Positions 27,126-35,767 of a DNA stretch of 64,000 bases are shown here, one piece after another. Where the stretch lies: the NCBI RefSeq assembly GCF_004366635.1, contig NZ_SORN01000001.1, forward strand, positions 62,001 to 126,000, written 5' to 3'. Within the stretch, counting starts at the first letter, position 1, and each line of letters starts with the position of its first letter. The DNA comes from Roseinatronobacter bogoriensis DSM 18756 (lineage in GTDB: Bacteria; Pseudomonadota; Alphaproteobacteria; Rhodobacterales; Rhodobacteraceae). The position numbers were made by a program, and so were the translations under genes. The notes beneath the pieces were generated by a model. It did no database searches. It saw nothing but the letters and a program-made list of their open reading frames with translations, and had not been told where the DNA came from.

Positions 27126-27139
27126 TATGTATATACATA
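27126..27139. promoter_or_regulatory. Likely HutC operator: perfect 14-bp palindrome
   Basis: TATGTATATACATA is a perfect palindrome lying 34 nt upstream of hutI and 25 nt upstream of hutF. TGTA...TACA half-sites are typical for GntR/HutC-type repressors, and hutC is in this locus, so the site probably controls both divergent operons. Confidence 0.65.
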
Positions 27140-27163
27140 TTAATCTGTCAAGAGGATAATGGC

Positions 27164-28525
27164 ATGAAAATCTGGGCGGAGCAGGCGCTGACCAGCCAAG
27201 GCTGGGCGCGCGATGTCCTTGTGACGGTCGGAACAGATGGCTGTATCACCAATGTGCAGCCGAACGCGCATGACACGGGCGCGTCGAGGGTTGGCATCCT
27301 GCTGCCAGCGCCCGCAAATGCCCATAGTCATGCCTTTCAACGCGCGATGGCAGGCTTGAGCGAAGCGCGCGGCCCCGACCCGCAAGACAGCTTCTGGACA
27401 TGGCGAAAGCTGATGTTCCGCTTTCTCAACCGTTTGTCGCCGGATCATGTCGAAGCGATCGCCGCATATGTTCAGATGGAGATGCTGGAGGCAGGCTATG
27501 CTGCAAATGTCGAGTTCCATTACCTGCATCACCAGCCTGATGGTACACCCTATGCTAATCTGGCTGAAATGTCGGAACGCATCATTGCGGCGACAGAAAC
27601 GACCGGCATCGGGCTGACATTGTTACCCGTCCATTACCAGTTCGGCGGCTTGGATCGCCGGCCACTGGAGGCGGGGCAGACCCGCTTCGGCAACGACCCT
27701 GACCGTTTCGCGCGTCTGCACGAAGCGGCCAATACCGCCCTTCAGGCTTTACCCGGCGATTGCGCTATGGGCGTGGCACCGCACAGCCTGCGCGCAGTGG
27801 CACCGGACAGGCTGGCGCAGATTGTCACACTCACAGATGGTCCGGTCCATATGCATCTGGCCGAACAGCAGGCAGAGGTAGACGAGGTTTACCGCGCGCT
27901 GGGCAAACGCCCTGCCGAATGGGTCCTTGAAAACATGGCTCCGGATGCGCGCTACACATTCATCCATTGCACGCAGATGCTGCCGCATGAAACCGAAGCC
28001 CTTGCAAGAAGTGGTGCCGTCGCGGGTCTGTGCCCGATCACAGAATCAAGCCTTGGGGATGGGATTTTCGATGCAACGCGCTGGCTGGGTTCGGGGGGCA
28101 CAATCGCCGTTGGATCAGATTCCAACCTCAGGATCGCTCTGGCTGAAGAACTGCGAACACTGGAATATTCGCAACGCCTGCGCGACCGTTCGCGCGCCGC
28201 GCTTGCAACCAATGCCGAGTCGACGGGCCGTCGTCTGTTTTCGGCTGTGTGCAAAGGAGGCGCAATTGCGGCTGGTCGTGCGTCTGGCGGGCTGCAACCG
28301 GGCTTGCTTGCTGATCTGATCGCGCTTGACAGCTCTCATGTCGATCTTATGAACCGACAAGGCGATCAGATTCTGGACAGCTATGTTTTCGCAGGGGATG
28401 ACCGCATGGTGCTGGACGTCTGGTCTGCGGGCAGGCATTTGGTCCAGCATGGCCGGCATATACGGCACCACGAGATCACGCAGGCCTATCGCGCGGTGCT
28501 GCAAAACCTTGGACAGGACCTGTGA
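27164..28525 (+). CDS. hutF: Formimidoylglutamate deiminase
   Basis: This 453-residue amidohydrolase releases ammonia from N-formimino-L-glutamate to give N-formylglutamate, the substrate of HutG. Metal-binding NAHSHAFQRAMAG is near residue 50; the later HMHLAEQQAEV and VGSDSNLRIA carry the second His and the Asp of the active site. Similarity to guanine/chlorohydrolase enzymes is expected for the family, but the AHSHAFQRA context and neighbours identify HutF. The stop overlaps the GTG start of hutC. Confidence 0.95.
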   Translation: MKIWAEQALTSQGWARDVLVTVGTDGCITNVQPNAHDTGASRVGILLPAPANAHSHAFQRAMAGLSEARGPDPQDSFWTWRKLMFRFLNRLSPDHVEAIAAYVQMEMLEAGYAANVEFHYLHHQPDGTPYANLAEMSERIIAATETTGIGLTLLPVHYQFGGLDRRPLEAGQTRFGNDPDRFARLHEAANTALQALPGDCAMGVAPHSLRAVAPDRLAQIVTLTDGPVHMHLAEQQAEVDEVYRALGKRPAEWVLENMAPDARYTFIHCTQMLPHETEALARSGAVAGLCPITESSLGDGIFDATRWLGSGGTIAVGSDSNLRIALAEELRTLEYSQRLRDRSRAALATNAESTGRRLFSAVCKGGAIAAGRASGGLQPGLLADLIALDSSHVDLMNRQGDQILDSYVFAGDDRMVLDVWSAGRHLVQHGRHIRHHEITQAYRAVLQNLGQDL

Positions 28526-29223
28526 CTGAAAGCGAACGAAAGACATGGCTGACCGTGCAGGAAGAAGTGCGTCGCTGCATTCGTCAACGTATCTGGAAAC
28601 CAGGTGAGTTGATCCCGCATGAAGCTGATCTTGCGCGGGAATTCGGATGCGCCCGCGCAACTGTCAATCGTGCCCTGCAAGGCCTTGCAGATGCCGGATT
28701 GCTGGAGCGGCGGCGCAAGGCGGGCACACGGGTCGCGCTTACCCCTGCACGCAAGGCCGAGTTCAGCATCCCGATCATTCGCGAAGAGATCGAGGGCAAG
28801 GGCCACCGCTTCGACCACAGGATACTGCATCGGCACATGAGCGCGCCGCCACCAGATGTGCTGACGCTGCTGCATCTTGCGAATGGCCGCAAGATCCTGC
28901 ATCTGCAAACGCTGTACACAGCAGATGGTCGGCCCTATGTTTTCGAGACCCGCTGGATCAATTCAACCGCAGTCCCGAACGCGCTTGATGCCGATTTCGA
29001 CACGCTCAGCCCGAATGAGTGGTTGGTACGCGAAGTGCCTTTCGACAGGGGAGATTTCGCTTTCTCAGGTTACGCCGCGACGACCGCAGACGCCAAAGTG
29101 TTGGGTTGCCAGCCCGCAGACGCATTGCTGATGATGGAGCGGACGACACAACGCGGCGAGGATATGATCACCTATGTGCGTCTCTTGTTCCATCCGGGCT
29201 ACCGCATGCATACACGGTCCTGA
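28522..29223 (+). CDS. hutC: Histidine utilisation repressor, GntR/HutC family
   Basis: This 233-residue regulator has an N-terminal winged helix (WKPGELIPHEADLAREFGCA, then RATVNRALQGL) and a C-terminal UTRA ligand domain (FETRWINSTAVP and SGYAATTADAKVLGC). HutC proteins repress hut genes and are released by urocanate. The GTG start at 28522 gives a GTGA overlap with hutF, so the repressor is produced from the operon it controls (autoregulation). The probable operator is at 27126-27139. Confidence 0.92.
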   Translation: MTESERKTWLTVQEEVRRCIRQRIWKPGELIPHEADLAREFGCARATVNRALQGLADAGLLERRRKAGTRVALTPARKAEFSIPIIREEIEGKGHRFDHRILHRHMSAPPPDVLTLLHLANGRKILHLQTLYTADGRPYVFETRWINSTAVPNALDADFDTLSPNEWLVREVPFDRGDFAFSGYAATTADAKVLGCQPADALLMMERTTQRGEDMITYVRLLFHPGYRMHTRS

Positions 29224-29557
29224 AAACCGTCATCCCCGCTTTCGGAACCGCACCCCCGCAGAAGCCGGAGAAACGCGTCAGTTTAATCATCGGCCGATCC
29301 ATCAGTGCAATCGCATGGCACGCAGCGAAACTCGTGACTTGCTGTGTGATTCGCATCACGAGCAGCGAAAAGCATTGGGGGAAATCGCTTCACCCTGCGC
29401 ATACGACAAGGTGCGTTTCGGGCCTCGCTCCGTCGTTCAGGGGCCGTTTGGCGAGATTGCGCGCACTGTCGGGGCGACGGCGCTGCATGTGAATGAACGA
29501 TATATGCTGCAAAAAGAACCAGCGGCGTTGTGAATTCGGGCTTTTACCTGCGCCAAT
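29224..29557. other. Intergenic stretch with no supported gene
   Basis: The 334 nt after hutC hold a 73-codon plus-strand frame (29315-29533) with no ribosome site and no recognised relatives. I regard it as non-coding or a decayed gene. The downstream part passes into the hairpin-rich leader of the SulP gene. Confidence 0.4.
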
Positions 29558-29665
29558 GGGGATGCAGGCTTGGCATCCTCGGCAACTTCCGTTATCCGGC
29601 GCGTCTAGCGAACCTGGAGCCGGGTGCAAATCCCGGCTGGCTCTTCCGGCCGCCGATCCGCCGGA
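29558..29665 (+). ncRNA. Structured leader upstream of sulP (candidate cis-regulatory RNA)
   Basis: Three consecutive hairpins precede the SulP gene: 29558-29580 (8 bp, 7-nt loop, one G-U), 29618-29638 (AGCCGGG/CCCGGCT, 7 perfect bp around TGCAAAT), and 29645-29665 (TCCGG/CCGGA). The last ends 20 nt before the ATG at 29686. Arrangement and position suggest a 5'-UTR element. Alphaproteobacterial sul1 motif RNAs occur upstream of sulfate-transporter genes, but I cannot confirm a match by eye. It lacks a B12 box, so it is not a standard cobalamin riboswitch despite its GGTGCAAATCC stretch. Confidence 0.4.
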
Positions 29666-29685
29666 CAACCTGAAGAAAACCAGAC

Positions 29686-31227
29686 ATGATACCGATGCGC
29701 GCGCCTTTGCGCGGCGCGGTTGGGGACAGATTTCGCATGATTTCAATTGATGCCTACCGTCGGCAATGGACCGGCAATATTCGCGGCGACCTGCTGTCGG
29801 GGCTGGTGGTGGCGCTCGCGCTTATTCCCGAAGCGATTGCCTTTTCGATCATCGCAGGTGTCGATCCGAAGGTGGGACTTTATGCCAGTTTCTCGATTGC
29901 CGTGATCACAGCGATTACCGGCGGACGGCCCGCGATGATTTCGGCCGCGACAGCCGCAACAGCCGTACTGATGGTGACGCTGGTGCGCGATCACGGGCTG
30001 CAATACCTGCTGGCAGCGACTGTGCTGGCGGGGCTGATCCAGATCGGCGCAGGCGTGCTGCGGCTGGGGTTCGTGATGCGCTATGTATCGAAATCGGTGA
30101 TGACTGGCTTCGTCAACGCTTTGGCGATCCTCATCTTTCTCGCGCAACTGCCAGAACTCGACCCGCGCAATGTGACCGGGCTGACCTATTTGCTGGTCGC
30201 AGGCGGCCTTGCGATCATCTACCTGTTCCCGCGCCTGACAAAGGCTGTACCCTCTCCGCTGGTCACGATCATCGTGCTGACGACGCTGGTCTGGGCACTG
30301 GGGCTGGATGTGCGGACTGTGGGCGATATGGGCAATTTGCCCGACACGCTGCCGGTCTTCCTGATCCCGCAAATCCCGCTGACGCTGGAAACGCTGCTGA
30401 TCATCCTGCCCTATTCTACCGCGATTGCGGTGGTGGGCCTTCTCGAAAGCCTGATGACGCAGAATATCGTCGATGATCTGACCGACACCACATCGAATCG
30501 CGATCAGGAATGCGTGGGGCAAGGGCTGGCCAATACCGCAACCGGCTTCATTGGCGGCATGGCGGGCTGCGCGATGATCGGGCAGTCGATCATCAACGTC
30601 AAATCCGGGGGGCGGGGGCGGCTGTCGTCAATTGTGGCGGGTGTGTTCCTGCTGATCCTTGTGGTGGGGCTGGGCGATCTGGTCAGCATCATTCCCATGC
30701 CCGCGCTGGTGGCGATTATGATCATGGTGTCTGTCGGCACCTTTTCATGGTCCTCCATCGCCAATCTGCGCAGCCATCCGCGGTCCAGTTCCGTGGTGAT
30801 GCTGGCGACGGTGGCAACGGTTGTTTACACCCATAACCTCGCCATCGGGGTGCTGGTGGGTGTGCTGCTGTCGGGCATTTTCTTCGCGGCCAAGATTGCG
30901 CAACTCTTCCGTGTCACCAGTGACATCAGCCCCGATGGGCGCATCCGCACCTACCGGGTCGAAGGGCAGATGTTCTATGGCTCGGTTGAAGATTTCATGG
31001 CGGCCTTCGATTTCCGCGAAGCGCCCGACCGTGTCATCATTGATGTCAGCCGCGCCCATATCTGGGATATTTCCTCGGTGCAGGCGCTGGATATGGCGGT
31101 GCTGAAATTCCGCCGCGACGGGGCGCAGGTTGAGGTTGTCGGGATGAATGATGCCTCGGAAACGCTGGTTGACCGGCTGGGCATCCATGACAAGCCCGGT
31201 GCGCTGGACAAGCTGAGCGCACATTGA
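29686..31227 (+). CDS. SulP family inorganic anion transporter with STAS domain
   Basis: This 513-residue membrane protein (a later ATG at 29737 would remove 17 residues) belongs to the SulP family, which moves sulfate, bicarbonate or other anions, often with Na+ or H+. The transporter domain has the family opening GDLLSGLVVALALIPEAIAF and the conserved GLYASF and GGRPAMISAATAA segments. The C-terminal 90 residues are a STAS domain (FYGSVEDFMAAF, VIIDVSRAHIWDISSVQAL). Which anion is carried is not visible. The universal stress protein gene follows after 13 nt, a pairing that suggests joint function or control. Confidence 0.9.
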   Translation: MIPMRAPLRGAVGDRFRMISIDAYRRQWTGNIRGDLLSGLVVALALIPEAIAFSIIAGVDPKVGLYASFSIAVITAITGGRPAMISAATAATAVLMVTLVRDHGLQYLLAATVLAGLIQIGAGVLRLGFVMRYVSKSVMTGFVNALAILIFLAQLPELDPRNVTGLTYLLVAGGLAIIYLFPRLTKAVPSPLVTIIVLTTLVWALGLDVRTVGDMGNLPDTLPVFLIPQIPLTLETLLIILPYSTAIAVVGLLESLMTQNIVDDLTDTTSNRDQECVGQGLANTATGFIGGMAGCAMIGQSIINVKSGGRGRLSSIVAGVFLLILVVGLGDLVSIIPMPALVAIMIMVSVGTFSWSSIANLRSHPRSSSVVMLATVATVVYTHNLAIGVLVGVLLSGIFFAAKIAQLFRVTSDISPDGRIRTYRVEGQMFYGSVEDFMAAFDFREAPDRVIIDVSRAHIWDISSVQALDMAVLKFRRDGAQVEVVGMNDASETLVDRLGIHDKPGALDKLSAH

Positions 31228-31240
31228 GGAAGGAACGGAT

Positions 31241-32095
31241 ATGAGTGAGAAAGTTATCGCGCTGGTGGATGGGTCGGTCTATTCGGCCTCTGTTTGTGAT
31301 CATGCCGCGTGGATCGCAGGACGCACAGATGTACCGGTCGAGTTGCTGCATGTGCTTCGCCGCCGTGACGGGGCCGAGACCAGTGACAGGTCTGGCGCCA
31401 TCGCGCTTGGCGCGCGCACAGCGCTGCTGAATGAACTGGCAACGCTTGATGCGCAGCGCGCGAAACTGATGATGGAGCGGGGCCGCGCCATTCTGGATGA
31501 TGCGCGCGACAGGCTAGAGCAAGCGAATGTGTCCGGGGTCACGACCCGCCTGCGCCATGGCGACATTGTCGAGACTGTGGCCGAGATTGAGGATCAGGCC
31601 CGCGTCATTGTGATCGGCAAACGCGGCGAGGCAGCGGATTTCGCAACCGGGCATCTGGGGTCAAATCTGGAACGGATTCTGCGTAGCGCGCACAAGCCGG
31701 TGCTGGTCGCATCCCGCGCGTTCCGGCCCATAGAGAAGGTTCTGGTCGCGTTTGATGGCGGCACATCCGCGCTGAAAGCCATCGACCATATCGCGCGCAG
31801 CCCGGTGTTTTTGGGGCTGACAGTCCATATTGTCACTGTGGGCACTGCCAGCGCACTGGTGACAAAGGGCTTGGAGAATGCGCAGGCCACGCTGCGCGCC
31901 GCTGGCATCCTGGCGGAAACGACCATCCTGCCCGGACAGCCGGAAACGGCCCTCGCGCGGCTGGTGGAGGACGCCGGTTTCGACATGCTGGTGATGGGGG
32001 CCTATGGCCATTCCCGCATTCGCAGCCTGATCATCGGCTCCACCACCACCGCCATGATCCGCGCCTGCAAGGTGCCGCTGGTCCTGATGCGATAA
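31241..32095 (+). CDS. Tandem-domain universal stress protein
   Basis: The 284 residues form two UspA domains (about 1-145 and 150-284). Each carries the ATP-binding pattern G-x2-G-x9-G-S/T: GKRGEAADFATGHLGSN in the first and GAYGHSRIRSLIIGST in the second. The first start, ATG 31241, follows an AGGAA ribosome site. Tandem Usp proteins bind ATP or act as stress-related regulators. The position 13 nt after the SulP gene suggests that it modulates or accompanies that transporter. Confidence 0.88.
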   Translation: MSEKVIALVDGSVYSASVCDHAAWIAGRTDVPVELLHVLRRRDGAETSDRSGAIALGARTALLNELATLDAQRAKLMMERGRAILDDARDRLEQANVSGVTTRLRHGDIVETVAEIEDQARVIVIGKRGEAADFATGHLGSNLERILRSAHKPVLVASRAFRPIEKVLVAFDGGTSALKAIDHIARSPVFLGLTVHIVTVGTASALVTKGLENAQATLRAAGILAETTILPGQPETALARLVEDAGFDMLVMGAYGHSRIRSLIIGSTTTAMIRACKVPLVLMR

Positions 32096-32374
32096 CTGAT
32101 ATTTTCAATGCCTCCTCGACCAGACGCTTGGCGGAAACAGCCAGACGCGGGGGGCTGGACCAAAACCTGCTGCAATGTCAGCGTGCCGCTGGCACAATCA
32201 GTAGGCGCCTAAGTGTCGCCCATCGCACCCATCACATAGCGATCACCGGTCGGTGGCTATATGCTATATATGGTGCTGATATTCATATTTTACTTGTTGT
32301 AAGTTTGCGCGCGATAAGATTATCATTGCCCCTGTCAAGTTTCAGCTTGGCCGTTAACTAAAGGACAGAGCGCA

Positions 32375-33406
32375 GTGACCGGGCAGAAGATACGCAATAT
32401 GGAAGAATTCGCAGCGGTAAGCGGCATATCGCGGCCGACCGTTTCGAAGTATTTTCAGGACCCTGACAGCGTACGCTCCACAACCCGCAAGCGAATCGAG
32501 ACTGCGCTGGAACATTATGACTTCCGTCCGAACATCTTTGCGATGAACCAGAACCGCAAGCTCACGAAAATTGTAGGTGTCGTCGTGCCCTATCTGGCGG
32601 ACCCGTTCTTTGCCGAAATCGCGCGCAAGATTGAACGGCGCTGCATTGATGCGGGGTTCTGGCCGATCCTGTTTTCAGCACATGGCGAACAGAAGCTGGA
32701 GAATGCCATCCTTGAAAGTCTGCGCGTTCTGAAGCCTGCGGGCGTATTGCTGGCCCCGCTAGGGCGCGTATCTGATCGCGCGGCGGTCGAGCGCTTTTGC
32801 GAAGATGTGCCGACAGTGCTGTTCGACAGTAATATCGAGGGTGTCGGCAAGGTTTTCGTGGGGTCAGACAATACCGATTTCGTAACCCAGAGCGTCGAAT
32901 ATCTGATACGCACCGGCTCTTCCCCTGTGCTGTTCGAGATGCGCAATCCCGCCAACCCGAATGCCAACAAACGCAGGCTGGCCTTTATCGCCAATATGAA
33001 GCGTCTGGGAAGAGAACCTCATATCGTCAAGGTTGATGGCGAAGGCTGGGATTTTGAGCGCATCGGTTATGAAGGCGGGCTAAAGGCCATTCGGGAAAAG
33101 GCATTCGCGACAAATACCATCTTGTGCAGCAATGACCGTCTGGCCGTGGGCCTTCTGACCGCCTGTTTCGAAGAGGGGCTGTCCGTGGGCTTTGGCGCGG
33201 AACATGCGATGCGCGTGATGTCCCATGACGATCACCCCGTCTCGCGCTTTACCTGTCCGCCACTGACGACGGTCGCACATGATTATGACGCCGTGTCCAA
33301 CAAGGCTGTCGAAGTCCTGTTTCACATGATCGAGGATGGTGCCATTCCCGAAGAGCGCACAGAATTCCTGTATCCCACCAAGTTGATCCTGCGCAAATCG
33401 GCATAA
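32375..33406 (+). CDS. LacI-family transcriptional regulator of the polyol operon
   Basis: This 343-residue repressor starts at the GTG 32375. The N-terminal LacI helix-turn-helix is clear (MEEFAAVSGISRPTVSKYF), followed by the hinge and a periplasmic-binding-like sugar domain (VGVVVPYLADPFFAEIARKI, VLFDSNIEGVGKVFVGSDN). It lies 85 nt upstream of the polyol transport operon on the same strand, so it likely senses sorbitol, mannitol or a phosphate-free relative and controls smoEFGK. The 279-nt region before it (32096-32374) is AT-rich near its end (around 32260-32310) and probably holds the promoter. Confidence 0.88.
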   Translation: MTGQKIRNMEEFAAVSGISRPTVSKYFQDPDSVRSTTRKRIETALEHYDFRPNIFAMNQNRKLTKIVGVVVPYLADPFFAEIARKIERRCIDAGFWPILFSAHGEQKLENAILESLRVLKPAGVLLAPLGRVSDRAAVERFCEDVPTVLFDSNIEGVGKVFVGSDNTDFVTQSVEYLIRTGSSPVLFEMRNPANPNANKRRLAFIANMKRLGREPHIVKVDGEGWDFERIGYEGGLKAIREKAFATNTILCSNDRLAVGLLTACFEEGLSVGFGAEHAMRVMSHDDHPVSRFTCPPLTTVAHDYDAVSNKAVEVLFHMIEDGAIPEERTEFLYPTKLILRKSA

Positions 33407-33491
33407 AGTTTTCGCGTGTAAAATTTTTATTGACCGCGTGGCAATATTTGATTTACGCTCACGCCACTCATATCGTTCAGGGAGGAATCAG

Positions 33492-34796
33492 ATGAGACTC
33501 GGTAAGTCACTTGTGGCATCGACGGCGCTTGCGCTGATCGCGGCCTCGGGCGCATATGCCCAATCATTGACGATCGCGACCGTCAACAATGGCGACATGA
33601 TCCGCATGCAGGCGCTCAGCAGCGAATTCACCGATGCAACCGGGATCGAGCTGGAATGGGTCATTCTGGAAGAAAACATCCTGCGCCAGCGTGTCACACA
33701 GGATATCGCAACCAGCGGTGGCCAGTTCGACATCATGACAATCGGCATGTATGAGGCCCCCATCTGGGCCGAACGCGGCTGGCTTGTGTCGCTGGACGGG
33801 CTGCCGGACGATTATGACAAGGATGACATCCTGCCTGCCATGCGGGCTGGCCTGTCCTTTGAGGGCACGATGTTTGCTGCGCCGTTCTATGGCGAAAGCT
33901 CGATGGTGATGTATCGCACCGACCTGATGGAAGCCGCCGGGATGGAAATGCCCGAGGAACCCACCTGGGATGACATAGCTGCGGCCGCCGCCGCGATGAC
34001 GGATCGCGACAATAACATCAACGGGATCTGTCTGCGCGGGCGCGCAGGCTGGGGCGAGAATATGGCCTTCATTACCACGGTCGCCAACTCTTTTGGTGCG
34101 CGCTGGTTTGACGAGGACTGGAACGCCCAGCTTGACAGTCCCGAATGGCTGGAAGCTGTCACCTTCTACAATGATCTGCTGCAAAATTACGGCCCGCCGG
34201 GTGCCGCGAATAACGGGTTCAACGAAAACCTGACGCTGTTCCAGCAAGGGCGCTGTGGCATGTGGCTGGATGCAACTGTGGCTGCCAGCTTCGTGACCAA
34301 CCCTAACGACTCGACCGTGGCGGACAGCGTGGGCTTTGCGCTTGCACCGAACAAGGACGGGATGGACAAGCGCGCAAACTGGCTTTGGGCTTGGGCCTTG
34401 GCTATCCCTGCCGGCACGCAGCAGGAAGAAGCCGCGATGGAGTTCATCAATTGGGCAACATCCAAAGCTTATCTGGAGCTGGTGGCCGAGCGTGAGGGCT
34501 GGGCAAATGTTCCTCCGGGCACACGCACGTCGCTTTATGAAAACCCGGAATATGCCAGCATTCCTTTCGCAGACATGACGCTGCGGTCCATCAATGCGGC
34601 TGATCCGAACAACCCGACCATCGACCCTGTCCCCTATGTCGGTATCCAGTTTGTGGCGATCCCCGAATGGGCTGGCATCGGCACAGCCGCCGGGCAGGAA
34701 TTCTCGGCGATGGTGGCAGGGCAACTGACCCCGGAACAGGCGCTGGAACGTGCCCAAGCGCTGGTCACGGATGAAATGGAAGCTGCGGGTTACTAA
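33492..34796 (+). CDS. smoE: Sorbitol/mannitol ABC transporter substrate-binding protein
   Basis: The ATG at 33492 follows a GGGAGGA ribosome site and gives 434 residues; an in-frame start at 33438 lacks one. The signal peptide MRLGKSLVASTALALIAASG ends with a probable cut after AYA (residue 23). The rest is a family 1 extracellular solute-binding protein: GGQFDIMTIGMYEAPIWAE, YGESSMVMYRTDLMEAAG and GINGICLRGRAGWGEN-like segments match SmoE/MtlE polyol receptors. It begins the smoEFGK-smoS-mtlK operon. Confidence 0.92.
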   Translation: MRLGKSLVASTALALIAASGAYAQSLTIATVNNGDMIRMQALSSEFTDATGIELEWVILEENILRQRVTQDIATSGGQFDIMTIGMYEAPIWAERGWLVSLDGLPDDYDKDDILPAMRAGLSFEGTMFAAPFYGESSMVMYRTDLMEAAGMEMPEEPTWDDIAAAAAAMTDRDNNINGICLRGRAGWGENMAFITTVANSFGARWFDEDWNAQLDSPEWLEAVTFYNDLLQNYGPPGAANNGFNENLTLFQQGRCGMWLDATVAASFVTNPNDSTVADSVGFALAPNKDGMDKRANWLWAWALAIPAGTQQEEAAMEFINWATSKAYLELVAEREGWANVPPGTRTSLYENPEYASIPFADMTLRSINAADPNNPTIDPVPYVGIQFVAIPEWAGIGTAAGQEFSAMVAGQLTPEQALERAQALVTDEMEAAGY

Positions 34797-34813
34797 GCCC
34801 CGGCACCCATTGA

Positions 34814-34840
34814 AGAGGGGCGTTTTCCTCGCGCCCCTCT
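34814..34840 (+). terminator. Perfect 9-bp hairpin between smoE and smoF
   Basis: AGAGGGGCG (34814-34822) and CGCCCCTCT (34832-34840) flank a 9-nt loop just after smoE. As in the first ABC operon, such a hairpin can protect the receptor mRNA or partly terminate, giving excess binding protein. Confidence 0.55.
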
Positions 34841-34890
34841 GACTTCCACCCATCTGCAAGCCCCGCTTGCCTCGATGAAAGGCCAGTGCC

Positions 34891-35757
34891 ATGTCCACCA
34901 AGGCTTCGCGCTCAGCGGCGCGGCTGATGCTGGCGCCTGCGGTCATCCTGCTTCTGGGCTGGATGCTGGTGCCGCTCACCTTGACGCTGATTTTCTCCTT
35001 CCAGCGCTATCTGCCCTTGCGCGGCGGGTTTCAGGGCTGGGTCGGGTTTGAAAACTACGTCCGTTTTGTCACCTCGAGCGCGTTCTGGCCCTCGGTGCAG
35101 GCAACGGTAATCATCGTCGGCGGTGTGCTGCTGATCACTGTCACATTGGGCATCCTGCTTGCGATCCTGCTCGACCAACCCATGTGGGGGCAAGGCGTTG
35201 TCCGCATCCTTGTCATCGCACCTTTCTTCGTCATGCCGACCGTTTCGGGGCTGGTGTGGAAGAACATGTTCATGGACCCCAATAACGGCCTTCTCTCACA
35301 CCTGTGGCGGTCCTTCGGGGCCGATCCAATCATCTGGCTGTCGGACGCCTCTATGCTCTCGATCATCCTGATCGTGTCCTGGCAATGGCTGCCTTTTGCC
35401 ACGCTGATCCTGCTGACGGCAATCCAGTCGCTCGACAGTGAACAGCTAGAGGCCGCCGAGATGGATGGCGCCCCGGTGCTGTCGCGTTTCTGGCATATCA
35501 TTTTACCGCATCTGTCGCGCGCCATCACCATCGTCATTCTGATCCAGACGATCTTTCTGCTCGCGATCTTCGCTGAAATTTTCGTCACGACCCAAGGCTC
35601 GTTCGGCACAAGAACACTGACCTATCTGATCTTCCAGCGCGTGCTGGAAAGCCAGAATGTCGGGCTTGGCTCTGCCGGGGGGATATATGCGGTCATTCTC
35701 GCCAATATCTTTGCGCTCTTCCTGATGCGCATCGTTGGCAAGAACCTGGACCGATAG
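34891..35757 (+). CDS. smoF: Polyol ABC transporter permease
   Basis: This 288-residue inner-membrane protein has six predicted helices. The EAA loop reads EAAEMDGAPVLSRFWHIILP. Sequence style (LMLAPAVILLLGWMLVPLTL and FQGWVGFENYVRF) is that of the first permease of sugar/polyol importers of the MalF type. The N-terminus has no long extension, as in other polyol permeases. The next gene begins 10 nt after it. Confidence 0.92.
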   Translation: MSTKASRSAARLMLAPAVILLLGWMLVPLTLTLIFSFQRYLPLRGGFQGWVGFENYVRFVTSSAFWPSVQATVIIVGGVLLITVTLGILLAILLDQPMWGQGVVRILVIAPFFVMPTVSGLVWKNMFMDPNNGLLSHLWRSFGADPIIWLSDASMLSIILIVSWQWLPFATLILLTAIQSLDSEQLEAAEMDGAPVLSRFWHIILPHLSRAITIVILIQTIFLLAIFAEIFVTTQGSFGTRTLTYLIFQRVLESQNVGLGSAGGIYAVILANIFALFLMRIVGKNLDR

Positions 35758-35767
35758 GGGGGCGACC

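Noticed and set aside
29315..29533. 73-codon plus-strand frame between hutC and sulP
   Set aside because: No ribosome site, no recognised family, and it runs up to the structured leader; could be a decayed gene but is unsupported.
29618..29650. tRNA or selC gene suggested by the T-arm-like stem-loop and following CTTCC
   Set aside because: No matching 5' acceptor strand, anticodon arm or D-arm could be found within tRNA distance.
29611..29665. Cobalamin riboswitch suggested by GGTGCAAATCC
   Set aside because: The B12 box, the GGGAA segment and the usual CGCAACTG part are absent, and the downstream gene is a SulP transporter.
33564..34979. 471-codon minus-strand frame opposite smoE
   Set aside because: Antisense shadow; SmoE has a signal peptide, ribosome site and family motifs.
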